Origin: Desulforhabdus amnigena | GTDB taxonomy: Bacteria; Desulfobacterota; Syntrophobacteria; Syntrophobacterales; Syntrophobacteraceae | Reading direction: 5' to 3' | Length of the DNA: 64,000 nt | NCBI RefSeq assembly: GCF_027925305.1 | Contig: NZ_BSDR01000001.1 | Location: forward strand, 709,001 to 773,000 | In this document: positions 44,695-52,366 of the stretch, piece after piece | Layout: each line of letters begins with the position of its first letter | Numbering within the stretch: the stretch's first letter is position 1 | Made by a program: the position numbers and the translations under genes | Notes under the pieces: generated by a model | What the model saw: the letters and a program-made list of their open reading frames with translations, nothing else | The model's database searches: none | Told to the model about the DNA's origin: nothing

Positions 44695-46581
44695 ATGAGT
44701 TTTATGTTCAAAAAGGAGGGACTTTTTGACTTGTTCTGTGTCCCTTGCAGCTTTGCACTTGGGGGGGTAATGAGGTATCCGCTCTCTTTGATCTGGCTTC
44801 AGAAGCAATTCCTATCCGTTCTCCGGCGTCTTCGAATAAGCGACCAGACTTTTTTGATTCTATTGGCTGTGATTGTTGGTTTGGTGGTGGGAGGGGGATC
44901 CTTTCTTTTTGAAAAGATGCTGGAGTTTTCCAACGCCTTTTTCTGGGAGATCCTCCCCAAGTGGCTGGGCGAAAATAAATTATGGATTGTTCTCACTCCG
45001 TGCCTGGGGGCCTTTCTTTTAGTTCCCTTCATTTTGCTCTTTCCCGTGGATGCTACCAAGGACGGTGTTCCTGCCACGATGGAAGCCGTGGCTCTGAACA
45101 ACGGCCTGATGCGTTGGAGCAACTCCTTCCTTCGAATGTTCATGTCGGCCATCACTTTGGGTTCGGGAGGTTCGGGAGGCAGCGAAGGGCCCATCATCCA
45201 GATCGGATCTTCTCTTGCTTCGGGTGTGGGGCAGTTCCTTCGGGTTTCGGGGAACCGTCTGCGTGTCATTGTCGCCTGCGGTGCGGCTGCGGGACTGGCA
45301 TCCATTTTCAATGCTCCCATTGCAGGCGTTCTGTTTGCCCTTGAGGTCGTTCTGGGAGAATTCAACGTCCATTCCTTCAGCCCCATCGTGATATCTTCAG
45401 TGATAGCGACAGCTTTTTCCCGGGCTTATCTTAAGACCGGCAATGTTTTAACGGTTCTTCCCTATGAACTACACAGTGCTTGGGAGATCATTTTTTACGC
45501 TGTGATGGGGACTGTGGCCGGTCTCATTTCGGTCGGCTTCATTCGGTGGATGCAAATTGCAGAGCAATTTTTCCATCATAAGGTGCGACTCCCCAGAGCC
45601 GTGAAACCTGCGTTGGGTGGGCTTTTGGTGGGGGGGATCGGACTGTTCTATCCTCAGATTTTCGGCTATTCTTATGTGCCGATCACTGAAGCGATATACG
45701 GCCAATTCGTTCTGAGTACCCTGCTGGCGCTGGTCGTGTTGAAAATCGTGGCTACCGGGTTCACCATCGGTTCCGGGGGCTCCGGAGGCATCCTTTGTCC
45801 GTCTCTTTTTCTGGGCGCTGTGCTTGGAAGCGCCTGCGGGGATATTTTCAATCGGTTTTTTCCGCATATCGTTGTAACTCCCGGAGCCTATGGAGTTGTG
45901 GGCATGGGAGCCATGCTGGGGGCCGTGGTGCAGGCGCCCATGACGGCGATCATCATGGTGTTCGAACTGACCAATGCCTACACGGTCATCCTGCCCATGA
46001 TGACTTCCTGCATTGTTGCAACTCTGGTGCAGAAAAGCATTCTGCAGGGATCCATCTACACTCTGAGTCTCGCTCGCAGAGGGATTGACATCGAAGCGGG
46101 AAGGGAAATGGGCATTCTTTCCAGTCTTCAGGTGAAAGATATCATGGAATTTCAATTCATAAAGATTCCAGCTCATGCCACCTATGATGCGGTGTTGAAA
46201 CGCTGCCTCACCAATGCGGGAAACTATCTTTATATCGTGAATGACGATGACAACCTCGATGGAGTAGTCTCTTTTTCCGACCTCAAGGAATTTGTATTTG
46301 AAGAGGGACTGAAAGACATCGTGCTGGCAAGGGATTTGGCCAACCAAAATGTGGTCTACGTCACCCCGGATGAATCCCTCGCTTCGGCCCTCAATAAGTT
46401 CAGTTTTATCGATATGGAACAACTGCCCGTAGTGGAGGCCAATGGTACCTCGCGAATAATCAAAGGGATCATCACCCGTAATCATCTTTTGAAGGCATAC
46501 CGACAGGAAATGTTGAAACGCGTCATGATCCAGGAAAAACATTGGAATGTTTCCGCTATGGATGATCACCCCTTACCATAG
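44695..46581 (+). CDS. CLC-family chloride channel/transporter with CBS pair
   Basis: A protein of up to 628 residues. The CLC core has about 16-18 helices: the second anion motif reads GSEGP (gating Glu kept), the third reads GILCP within GSGGSGGILCPSLF, and the GSGIP motif is changed (KDGVPATM region). In FALEVVLGEF the position of the E. coli proton glutamate (E203) appears to be Val, so it may be a passive channel. C-terminal residues about 475-605 hold two CBS motifs. The start is uncertain: ATG 44695, TTG 44731 (AGGAGGG 10 bases upstream) or ATG 44770. It stands alone. Confidence 0.88.
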   Translation: MSFMFKKEGLFDLFCVPCSFALGGVMRYPLSLIWLQKQFLSVLRRLRISDQTFLILLAVIVGLVVGGGSFLFEKMLEFSNAFFWEILPKWLGENKLWIVLTPCLGAFLLVPFILLFPVDATKDGVPATMEAVALNNGLMRWSNSFLRMFMSAITLGSGGSGGSEGPIIQIGSSLASGVGQFLRVSGNRLRVIVACGAAAGLASIFNAPIAGVLFALEVVLGEFNVHSFSPIVISSVIATAFSRAYLKTGNVLTVLPYELHSAWEIIFYAVMGTVAGLISVGFIRWMQIAEQFFHHKVRLPRAVKPALGGLLVGGIGLFYPQIFGYSYVPITEAIYGQFVLSTLLALVVLKIVATGFTIGSGGSGGILCPSLFLGAVLGSACGDIFNRFFPHIVVTPGAYGVVGMGAMLGAVVQAPMTAIIMVFELTNAYTVILPMMTSCIVATLVQKSILQGSIYTLSLARRGIDIEAGREMGILSSLQVKDIMEFQFIKIPAHATYDAVLKRCLTNAGNYLYIVNDDDNLDGVVSFSDLKEFVFEEGLKDIVLARDLANQNVVYVTPDESLASALNKFSFIDMEQLPVVEANGTSRIIKGIITRNHLLKAYRQEMLKRVMIQEKHWNVSAMDDHPLP

Positions 46582-46710
46582 TGAGTTGGAACTCCAAGTT
46601 TGATGATGAGAGTCGTTTCCGCCTGTCCACAAAACCCTATGAATGTTTGGTATGGTACCGGTTCGGCAATCCAATTGTTTATAACCCTCCCCATCATCCT
46701 CCACTTGAAC

Positions 46711-46810
46711 ATCCGCAGGTTACACAGATTTCGCAGAGAGGTGAAAACAGCCGGCTTTTAAATTTTGTTTATTCCCTGCGCTCTTTGTTTTCCCTACGAT
46801 GAGCGGTTAT
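46711..46810 (-). repeat. Dispersed intergenic repeat, copy A
   Basis: The reverse complement of this stretch aligns with 62180-62262: both start ATAACCG, share AGAGxGCxGxGAATAAA and AAAATT, and end with CTGCGxAATCTGxGTAA-type sequence and CTGCGGAT. The copies are diverged and carry no open frame. Confidence 0.45.
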
Positions 46811-46832
46811 GGTAGAGCCGATGCACACAATC

Positions 46833-46849
46833 TTTTACAGTCTGTAAAA
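46833..46849. promoter_or_regulatory. Perfect 17-base palindrome, candidate activator site
   Basis: TTTTACAGTCTGTAAAA, 8-base perfect arms around one T, centred 128 bases upstream of the sigma-54 promoter at 46969. It is a good candidate enhancer site for the kinase gene at 47050. Confidence 0.5.
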
Positions 46850-46968
46850 AAGCTCGACAGCAATTTCGGGAGTATCGCTTTCGCACAATTCCATCTTCAT
46901 AGATAATATCATGTGTTTTTAGATGGTTAACGGAATATGTTCCCCTTATTCCATCTGCATGTGCCTTT

Positions 46969-46983
46969 TGGCACGACCATTGC
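46969..46983 (+). promoter_or_regulatory. Consensus sigma-54 promoter for the kinase at 47050
   Basis: TGGCAC-GACCA-TTGC is an exact -24/-12 match. The start of transcription would be near 46995, 55 bases before the kinase start codon. Confidence 0.78.
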
Positions 46984-47049
46984 CAACTTCTTCCCGTGCC
47001 CGTTCTTCTCGATCGGTATGTTCTTCTTCTCAGTATTTAAGGTGCCCAG

Positions 47050-48714
47050 ATGGAAGAAAAAGGTTATAGAAAGCTGTATCTTAAGATCGTTCTCACGACA
47101 CTTGGTTTTTCGCTCATCCCTCTCCTCGCTTTGGGCTTGAGCATGTATTACCAATTCAGTGTGTCTTATACGGCCAAGATAATGGAAAATCTAAGAACTC
47201 TGGCCGAAAACAGGCGTGCCGCGATAGACCTCTTTTTTGACGAACGTGTGTCTCAGTTGAATTCTCTCGCCTACACGCATACCTTTGATCAACTGACAAA
47301 CGAGGAGTATCTGAACAAGGTCTTTACTCTCATGCAGATGCGCAGCAGGTCGTTCGTCGATATTGGAATCATCGATCGCAATGGAACTCATGTCGCCTAC
47401 GTCGGACCGTATGAACTTAGAGGGCTCAACTACAAGAATGAAGCATGGTTCCATGAAACCATGCTGCGCGGTGTTTATATCAGTGATGTATTCACAGGAT
47501 TTAGAAAACTACCCCATTTCATTATAGCGGTCATGCGCAGGGAAGGTGACCGGACCTGGATTCTTCGGGCCACCATCGATACGGATATCTTTGATTCCAT
47601 GGTGAAAGCCGCCCAGGTGGGAAAGAAGGGAGACGCCTATGTCCTCAACGGAGATAACATCCTGCAGACAAAGCCTCGCTTCAGCGGAGATCTATTGAGC
47701 AAGGTCGATTTTTTCGATCTACCCAAGTTTGCCGGCACGCATGTCGAGGACATGCAGATCAATGGAGATAAGGCTCTTTTTGCTACAACATGGCTCAAAA
47801 ACAAAGAATGGTTGTTGATCATCAAGGAAGACCCGCGGGAAGAGCTTCTGCCTCTCGAACATGCACGGTTTCTGGTTCTGGGAATGGGCGCCGCGGGTCT
47901 TGTGCTCATTATCATTGGAACCCTTTTTGTGGCTCGATCCATGATTGCTCAATTGGTTGAAAGAGATCGGGAAAAGGCCATACTGGATTCCAATCTCGTT
48001 CAATCCAGCAAGATGGCGGCCCTTGGGAAACTGGCGGCGGGCATTGCACACGAAGTCAACAATCCCCTGGCGGTCATCAAGGAAAAAGTGGGCTGGATCA
48101 GGGATCTTCTGGATGAGGAGGACATTTCCAAAAGCGAAAACTTCAGTGAGTTTGAGGACGCAGTTCGAAAAATCGATTTCCACGTGGACCGCGCAAAGAA
48201 AGTGACCCATCGATTGCTGGGTTTCGCCCGGCGCATGGAACCTGTCCAGGAGAATGTGGATGTCAATAAACTCTTGGATGGAACGATAGATTTCCTGCGG
48301 AACGAGGCTCATTACAGGAACATTGAAATCCAGACTGCCTATTCGGAAAATCTACCGGAAACAGTAAGCGATTCCGCTCAGTTACAGCAGGTATTCCTCA
48401 ATATCTTGAACAACGGGATCGATGCCGTCGGAAAGGATGGGGTTATCTCCGTCAAGACAAGTTTCAATTCCCGTGACCGGGAGATGGCAATCAGCATAAC
48501 GGATAATGGTCCCGGCATTCCCAACGATGTATTGAACAAAATCTTCGATCCGTTCTTTACGACCAAAGAGTTGGGTATGGGGACGGGATTGGGTCTTTCC
48601 ATCAGCTACAGTATCATGGAAAAGTTGGGTGGACGCATTCTGGTGGCCAGTGAAGTAGGGAAGGGTACTACTTTCACCATCTATCTGCCCATAGTCCGTC
48701 ATGAAAAGGTGTAG
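47050..48714 (+). CDS. dCache-type membrane sensor histidine kinase (paralogue of 26092)
   Basis: A 554-residue kinase: membrane helix 1 at about 12-32, dCache-like sensor about 35-275, helix 2 at about 278-300, H334 in GIAHEVNNPLAV, N-box NILNNGIDA, G1 DNGPGIP and G2 [10 protein letters not shown]. The sensor is similar to that of the kinase at 26092 (FVDIGIIDRNG, YVGPYEL, YISDVFTGFRKLPHF). Its own sigma-54 promoter lies upstream. A receiver-only protein follows at 48888. Confidence 0.93.
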   Translation: MEEKGYRKLYLKIVLTTLGFSLIPLLALGLSMYYQFSVSYTAKIMENLRTLAENRRAAIDLFFDERVSQLNSLAYTHTFDQLTNEEYLNKVFTLMQMRSRSFVDIGIIDRNGTHVAYVGPYELRGLNYKNEAWFHETMLRGVYISDVFTGFRKLPHFIIAVMRREGDRTWILRATIDTDIFDSMVKAAQVGKKGDAYVLNGDNILQTKPRFSGDLLSKVDFFDLPKFAGTHVEDMQINGDKALFATTWLKNKEWLLIIKEDPREELLPLEHARFLVLGMGAAGLVLIIIGTLFVARSMIAQLVERDREKAILDSNLVQSSKMAALGKLAAGIAHEVNNPLAVIKEKVGWIRDLLDEEDISKSENFSEFEDAVRKIDFHVDRAKKVTHRLLGFARRMEPVQENVDVNKLLDGTIDFLRNEAHYRNIEIQTAYSENLPETVSDSAQLQQVFLNILNNGIDAVGKDGVISVKTSFNSRDREMAISITDNGPGIPNDVLNKIFDPFFTTKELGMGTGLGLSISYSIMEKLGGRILVASEVGKGTTFTIYLPIVRHEKV

Positions 48715-48887
48715 TCTTTTCAGAATGCCTGGAGTGCACTGTTGACGCGCACCGGTCATCTTTTTTTGACGACAAGGATGTTGGGATATACTCGTAATGG
48801 TTGATAGTTGCGCTTTTGTACATGAGATGATCAAAAGTCTTAATTTTATCCGTGCGGAGTATAAATTCCTTGCAGTGAGGATGGATT

Positions 48888-49298
48888 ATGGAAGATTTTA
48901 GGGTGTTAGTTGTCGACGATGAGCCGGATTTTCTTGAGACCATTGTGAAGCGTCTCAAAAAGCGAAAGGTCGACGCTGCAGGAGTGGACAGCGGTAAAAA
49001 GGCGCTTGATTTGTTGGAGAGAGAACATTTTGATGTGGTCATACTGGATGTTCGCATGCCCGGAATGGACGGGATAGAAACGCTCAAGGAAATCAAGAGG
49101 ATCAGGCCGCTTATGGAAGTGATTATGCTCACCGGACATGGATCTGTTGAATCCGGGATGCAGGGAATGCAGTTGGGGGCCTTTGACTACGTGCTCAAGC
49201 CGGCGGCAATAGATGATCTTCTGGAAAGAGTCCACCAAGCTTACGAAAGGAAGTCCTTACACGAAAAAAAAATTCGCCAGGGCAAGGAAATCCTATGA
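48888..49298 (+). CDS. Receiver-only response regulator
   Basis: A 136-residue CheY-like protein: acidic VVDDEPD, acceptor D54 in VILDVRMPGMDG, Thr in MLTGHGS and Lys in VLKPAAI, with a short charged C-terminal tail. It follows the dCache kinase (173-base gap) and precedes a small kinase. It belongs to the same receiver group as those at 27817, 33272 and 33753. Confidence 0.92.
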   Translation: MEDFRVLVVDDEPDFLETIVKRLKKRKVDAAGVDSGKKALDLLEREHFDVVILDVRMPGMDGIETLKEIKRIRPLMEVIMLTGHGSVESGMQGMQLGAFDYVLKPAAIDDLLERVHQAYERKSLHEKKIRQGKEIL

Positions 49299-49377
49299 GT
49301 TTTTGTTTGAACAAGAGGGGAATTTTAAAGATAAATTCCCTCTTTGAAGGGGAACCATACCCCAGGAATTCCGCTTT

Positions 49378-49400
49378 GAGGGGGGACATGAGGGGTGTTC
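49378..49400. repeat. Dispersed G-rich repeat, copy 2
   Basis: GAGGGGGGACatgaGGGGTGTTC, related to 38603-38623. It lies directly before the small kinase gene, within a region of short G-rich direct and inverted repeats (49310-49400). Confidence 0.4.
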
Positions 49401-49410
49401 ACTTTTCAAA

Positions 49411-50403
49411 ATGAGAATTGCTGTATCATACCGGACCTCCTCTTTTGGACTGTGGGAAAAAATGAAGCCGATGATCGTGCAAACCGAGCGATTGTCCTTA
49501 TACCTTCAGCATGCCGCGCCGGCCTTCCTGACGGTGGCAATGTCCGTCCCCCTCTGGTTTGTGGGAAGTAAGATCCTGGCGTGTCTGGCTTTGCTGCTTG
49601 GAGCCCTTTCTATTGTCTCCACCTACCATCTCGTTTGCCTCATTACAAAGGCCAACGCGCAAAAATGCTATCTGGATGAACAGTTGATCCAATCCCAGAA
49701 ACTGGCTTCCATTGGCGAACTCTCTTCAGGAATCGCTCATGAAATCAACAATCCCCTCGCCATCATCGGCCAGGAAATAGAGTGGATGCGCCACCTTCTG
49801 AAAGAAAACGAAGAGAAGGGGTTGAAAGGGATTGAAGATCTCACGGATTCTATGCAGGAAATCGGCCGCCAGGTAAACCGGTGTAGGGAGATCACTCATA
49901 AGTTGCTTGATTTTGCAAGGAAAAAGGAGCCTCTCATTCAGGGCGTTGAAATCAACAAGCTCATAGAAGACATGGTGAAGCTGGTGGAAAAAGATGCTTC
50001 TCACAAGGATATCAAGATCATCCGAGCTTATCGCCAGGATATTCCTCTTGTCTACACCGATCCGCCCCTTTTGCGTCAGGTGATTCTGAATCTTCTGAAC
50101 AACGCCGCATACGCTATTGGACAAAATGGCAATATAACCGTGACCACTGCCATTTCAGAAAATCGCACTTTAGATATTGGCATTAGGGATACAGGCTGTG
50201 GTATTCCAAAAGAGGACATCAATAAGATTTTCGATCCGTTCTTTACGACCAAGCCTCCCGGTAAGGGTACGGGCTTGGGGCTTTCCATTTGTCACGGAAT
50301 CATAAGACGGTTGGGGGGTAAATTTTCTGTTGAGAGCACAGTGGGCAAGGGAACGACAGTCACCGTGCATCTGCCTTTGCAGCAAGGAGAAGGAGAAAAG
50401 TGA
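49411..50403 (+). CDS. Small membrane histidine kinase without a large sensor domain
   Basis: A 330-residue kinase with two close membrane helices (about 30-72) and no extracytoplasmic domain. H110 lies in [12 protein letters not shown]; the ATPase part has [16 protein letters not shown] and [10 protein letters not shown]. It may sense membrane state or be driven by another protein. The start is uncertain (ATG 49411, 49462 or 49471). The next receiver gene begins at its stop codon, so the pair is co-translated. Confidence 0.9.
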   Translation: MRIAVSYRTSSFGLWEKMKPMIVQTERLSLYLQHAAPAFLTVAMSVPLWFVGSKILACLALLLGALSIVSTYHLVCLITKANAQKCYLDEQLIQSQKLASIGELSSGIAHEINNPLAIIGQEIEWMRHLLKENEEKGLKGIEDLTDSMQEIGRQVNRCREITHKLLDFARKKEPLIQGVEINKLIEDMVKLVEKDASHKDIKIIRAYRQDIPLVYTDPPLLRQVILNLLNNAAYAIGQNGNITVTTAISENRTLDIGIRDTGCGIPKEDINKIFDPFFTTKPPGKGTGLGLSICHGIIRRLGGKFSVESTVGKGTTVTVHLPLQQGEGEK

Positions 50404-50405
50404 GC

Positions 50406-50834
50406 ATGGCTTCAAATCCCCGGGTGTTGATTGTTGATGACGAAGAGAGGTTCAGAATTACTTTGAGCAAACTGCTCAAAGCGAAGGGTGTCGATGTGAC
50501 GCACCTGGGCAGTGCGAAACTGGCTTTGGAAGAGTTGGAGAAGAATCCTTACGATGTCATTTTGCTGGATGTGAAAATGCCGGAAATGAATGGTATAGAA
50601 GCTCTGGCTGAGATCAAGAAGATCAAGCCGGGCATCGAGGTGATCATGCTGACGGGGCATGCTTCCGTCGATGTGGCCGTGGAGATCATGCGGCTCGGAG
50701 GCTACGAGTACCTCCTCAAACCTTGTCCCACCGATGAACTGATGGAAAAGATCGAGGCCGCTCACGAACGCAAGTTATCCCGTGAAGAACGTCTCAAGAA
50801 GGCTGTGGCTACTCAATCGGCTCAGACTTCCTGA
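50406..50834 (+). CDS. Receiver-only response regulator
   Basis: A 142-residue CheY-like protein with start ATG 50406 (AAGGAG upstream; GTG at 50400 also possible): acidic IVDDEER, acceptor D55 in ILLDVKMPEMNG, Thr in MLTGHAS and Lys in LLKPCPT, with a helical tail. It is coupled to the small kinase. Its last 26 bases overlap the end of the convergent NtrC-type gene. Confidence 0.92.
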   Translation: MASNPRVLIVDDEERFRITLSKLLKAKGVDVTHLGSAKLALEELEKNPYDVILLDVKMPEMNGIEALAEIKKIKPGIEVIMLTGHASVDVAVEIMRLGGYEYLLKPCPTDELMEKIEAAHERKLSREERLKKAVATQSAQTS

Positions 50835-52227
50835 AGGTTTTCGATTCCACTTTGTGGTCGCGAATGAGTCGGTGGAGGTATTGCCTCTTGAGGCCCGATT
50901 CTTTTGCAGCCTGGGATACGTTTCCGGAATGTTTTTCAAGCACTTTGGTGATGTATTGCGTTTGAAATTCCTCCATTAACCTGTCCTTGGCTTCCTTGAA
51001 CGGCAGTGAGAAAATATCTTCAGTAGGCATGGTAGCGAGGGAAGGAGGCGAGGAACCGGAGTCCGGGGTGGAAAGATCGCCCACCTCCAGGATATCACCC
51101 AATGCCATGATCACCCCACGCTCCATGACGTTTTCCAGTTCTCTCACGTTTCCAGGCCATTCGCGGCGGGAAAGATATTCCAGCGCATTTCTGGATAAGC
51201 CCTTTATATTCTTGTTGTAGAGTACACTGTATTTTTCAAGAAAGTGCCGAGCGAGGATGGGGATATCCTCCGGTCGTTGCCGGATGGATGGGAGGTGCAG
51301 GTTGATGACGTTCAAGCGGTAAAAAAGGTCCTCCCGGAATTCCCCCTTCTTGATTCTTTCCTGGAGATTTTGATTGGTTGCAGCAATGAAGCGGATATCG
51401 GCCTTCCGAATGGTGTTGGAGCCGATGACCTTGTATTCCCCTTCCTGGAGCAACCTCAGCAGCTTGACCTGCATGGTCGGGTTCAAATCCCCGATTTCGT
51501 CCAGGAAGAGCGTTCCTCCGTTGGCCTCTTCCACCAATCCTTTCTTGTCCTTGAGTGCCCCAGTGAATGAACCTTTCACGTGTCCGAAGAGTTCGCTCTC
51601 TATAATGGATTCCGGAATGGTGCTGCAGTCGATGGGGATGAAAGCCTTGTCCTTGCGAAGGCTGTGGGAGTGAATGGCGCGGGCCACAAGTTCTTTTCCT
51701 GTCCCGCTTTCTCCCGTAATCAGCACCGTAGCGGCAGTCTTGGCTACACGGTCGATCTGGCTCTTCAGCCTTTCCATGGCTATGCTGTTTCCGATGAGCG
51801 CCGGAAAAAGCGGCTTTCCCTCCAGCTGTTCCCGCAGGTAAAGGTTTTCTTTTTGCATGTGCCGCCACTTCAATGCCTGGTCCACGACATGCAGAATTCT
51901 TTCTTTGCGAAAAGGCTTGGTGATATAATCAAATGCTCCTTTTCGAGTGGCTTCGATGGCCGATTCAATGGTGCCGTAGGCCGTCATGATGATAACGGCG
52001 GTACTTGCATCGTGTTCTTTGACCATCTCCAGAACTTCGATGCCGTTGAGCTGGGGCATCTTGAGATCCGTGAGTATCACGTCATACCGATTTTTCTTGA
52101 GCAGATCAGGCACCCGAAGAGGATCATCCGTGGTGTCTATTGCGTGGGGAGTTTTACCCGACAAGATGCGTGTGATAAGGACAAGCATATCTTTTTCGTC
52201 GTCAATCACCAAAATTTTCCCCGGCAT
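50809..52227 (-). CDS. NtrC-family sigma-54 response regulator
   Basis: A 472-residue three-domain activator. The ATG at 52227 has AAGGAG 6 bases upstream. Receiver: LVIDDEKD, acceptor D54 in VILTDLKMPQ. AAA+ domain (about 135-370): Walker A GESGTGKE, Walker B GGTLFLDEIGDL, and the sigma-54 contact loop as GSFTGA rather than GAFTGA. The Fis-type helix-turn-helix is at the C-terminus (SGNVSQAAKESGLKRQYLHRL). It is divergent from the kinase at 52367, its probable partner. A 20-mer in that divergent gap recurs upstream of the sigma-54 promoter at 55350. Confidence 0.94.
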   Translation of the reverse strand: MPGKILVIDDEKDMLVLITRILSGKTPHAIDTTDDPLRVPDLLKKNRYDVILTDLKMPQLNGIEVLEMVKEHDASTAVIIMTAYGTIESAIEATRKGAFDYITKPFRKERILHVVDQALKWRHMQKENLYLREQLEGKPLFPALIGNSIAMERLKSQIDRVAKTAATVLITGESGTGKELVARAIHSHSLRKDKAFIPIDCSTIPESIIESELFGHVKGSFTGALKDKKGLVEEANGGTLFLDEIGDLNPTMQVKLLRLLQEGEYKVIGSNTIRKADIRFIAATNQNLQERIKKGEFREDLFYRLNVINLHLPSIRQRPEDIPILARHFLEKYSVLYNKNIKGLSRNALEYLSRREWPGNVRELENVMERGVIMALGDILEVGDLSTPDSGSSPPSLATMPTEDIFSLPFKEAKDRLMEEFQTQYITKVLEKHSGNVSQAAKESGLKRQYLHRLIRDHKVESKTFRKSEPIE

Positions 52228-52300
52228 GTGCATCTCCTTGGCGAAGAATCAATTCCTGATTGTTATTTTCACTCCCAAGAGGGCGACAAGTCAACAGGTA

Positions 52301-52320
52301 TGTCACCTGAAAGTTTCACT
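52301..52320. promoter_or_regulatory. 20-mer regulatory site shared with 55246-55265
   Basis: TGTCACCTGAAAGTTTCACT, identical at both places. It contains the palindrome TGAAA-g-TTTCA, and here CAGGT/ACCTG (52295-52309) adds another inverted pair. It lies between the divergent NtrC-type and kinase genes, fitting a self-regulatory binding site of the NtrC-type protein. Confidence 0.6.
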
Positions 52321-52366
52321 CTTGTGAATCCGTTTCGTCAACTTTTGACCAGGACTACCCGGAACT

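Noticed and set aside
48800-48830. TGGTTGATAGTTGC before the receiver at 48888 as a sigma-54 promoter
   Set aside because: The spacing is one base short and the CAC of the -24 element is missing.
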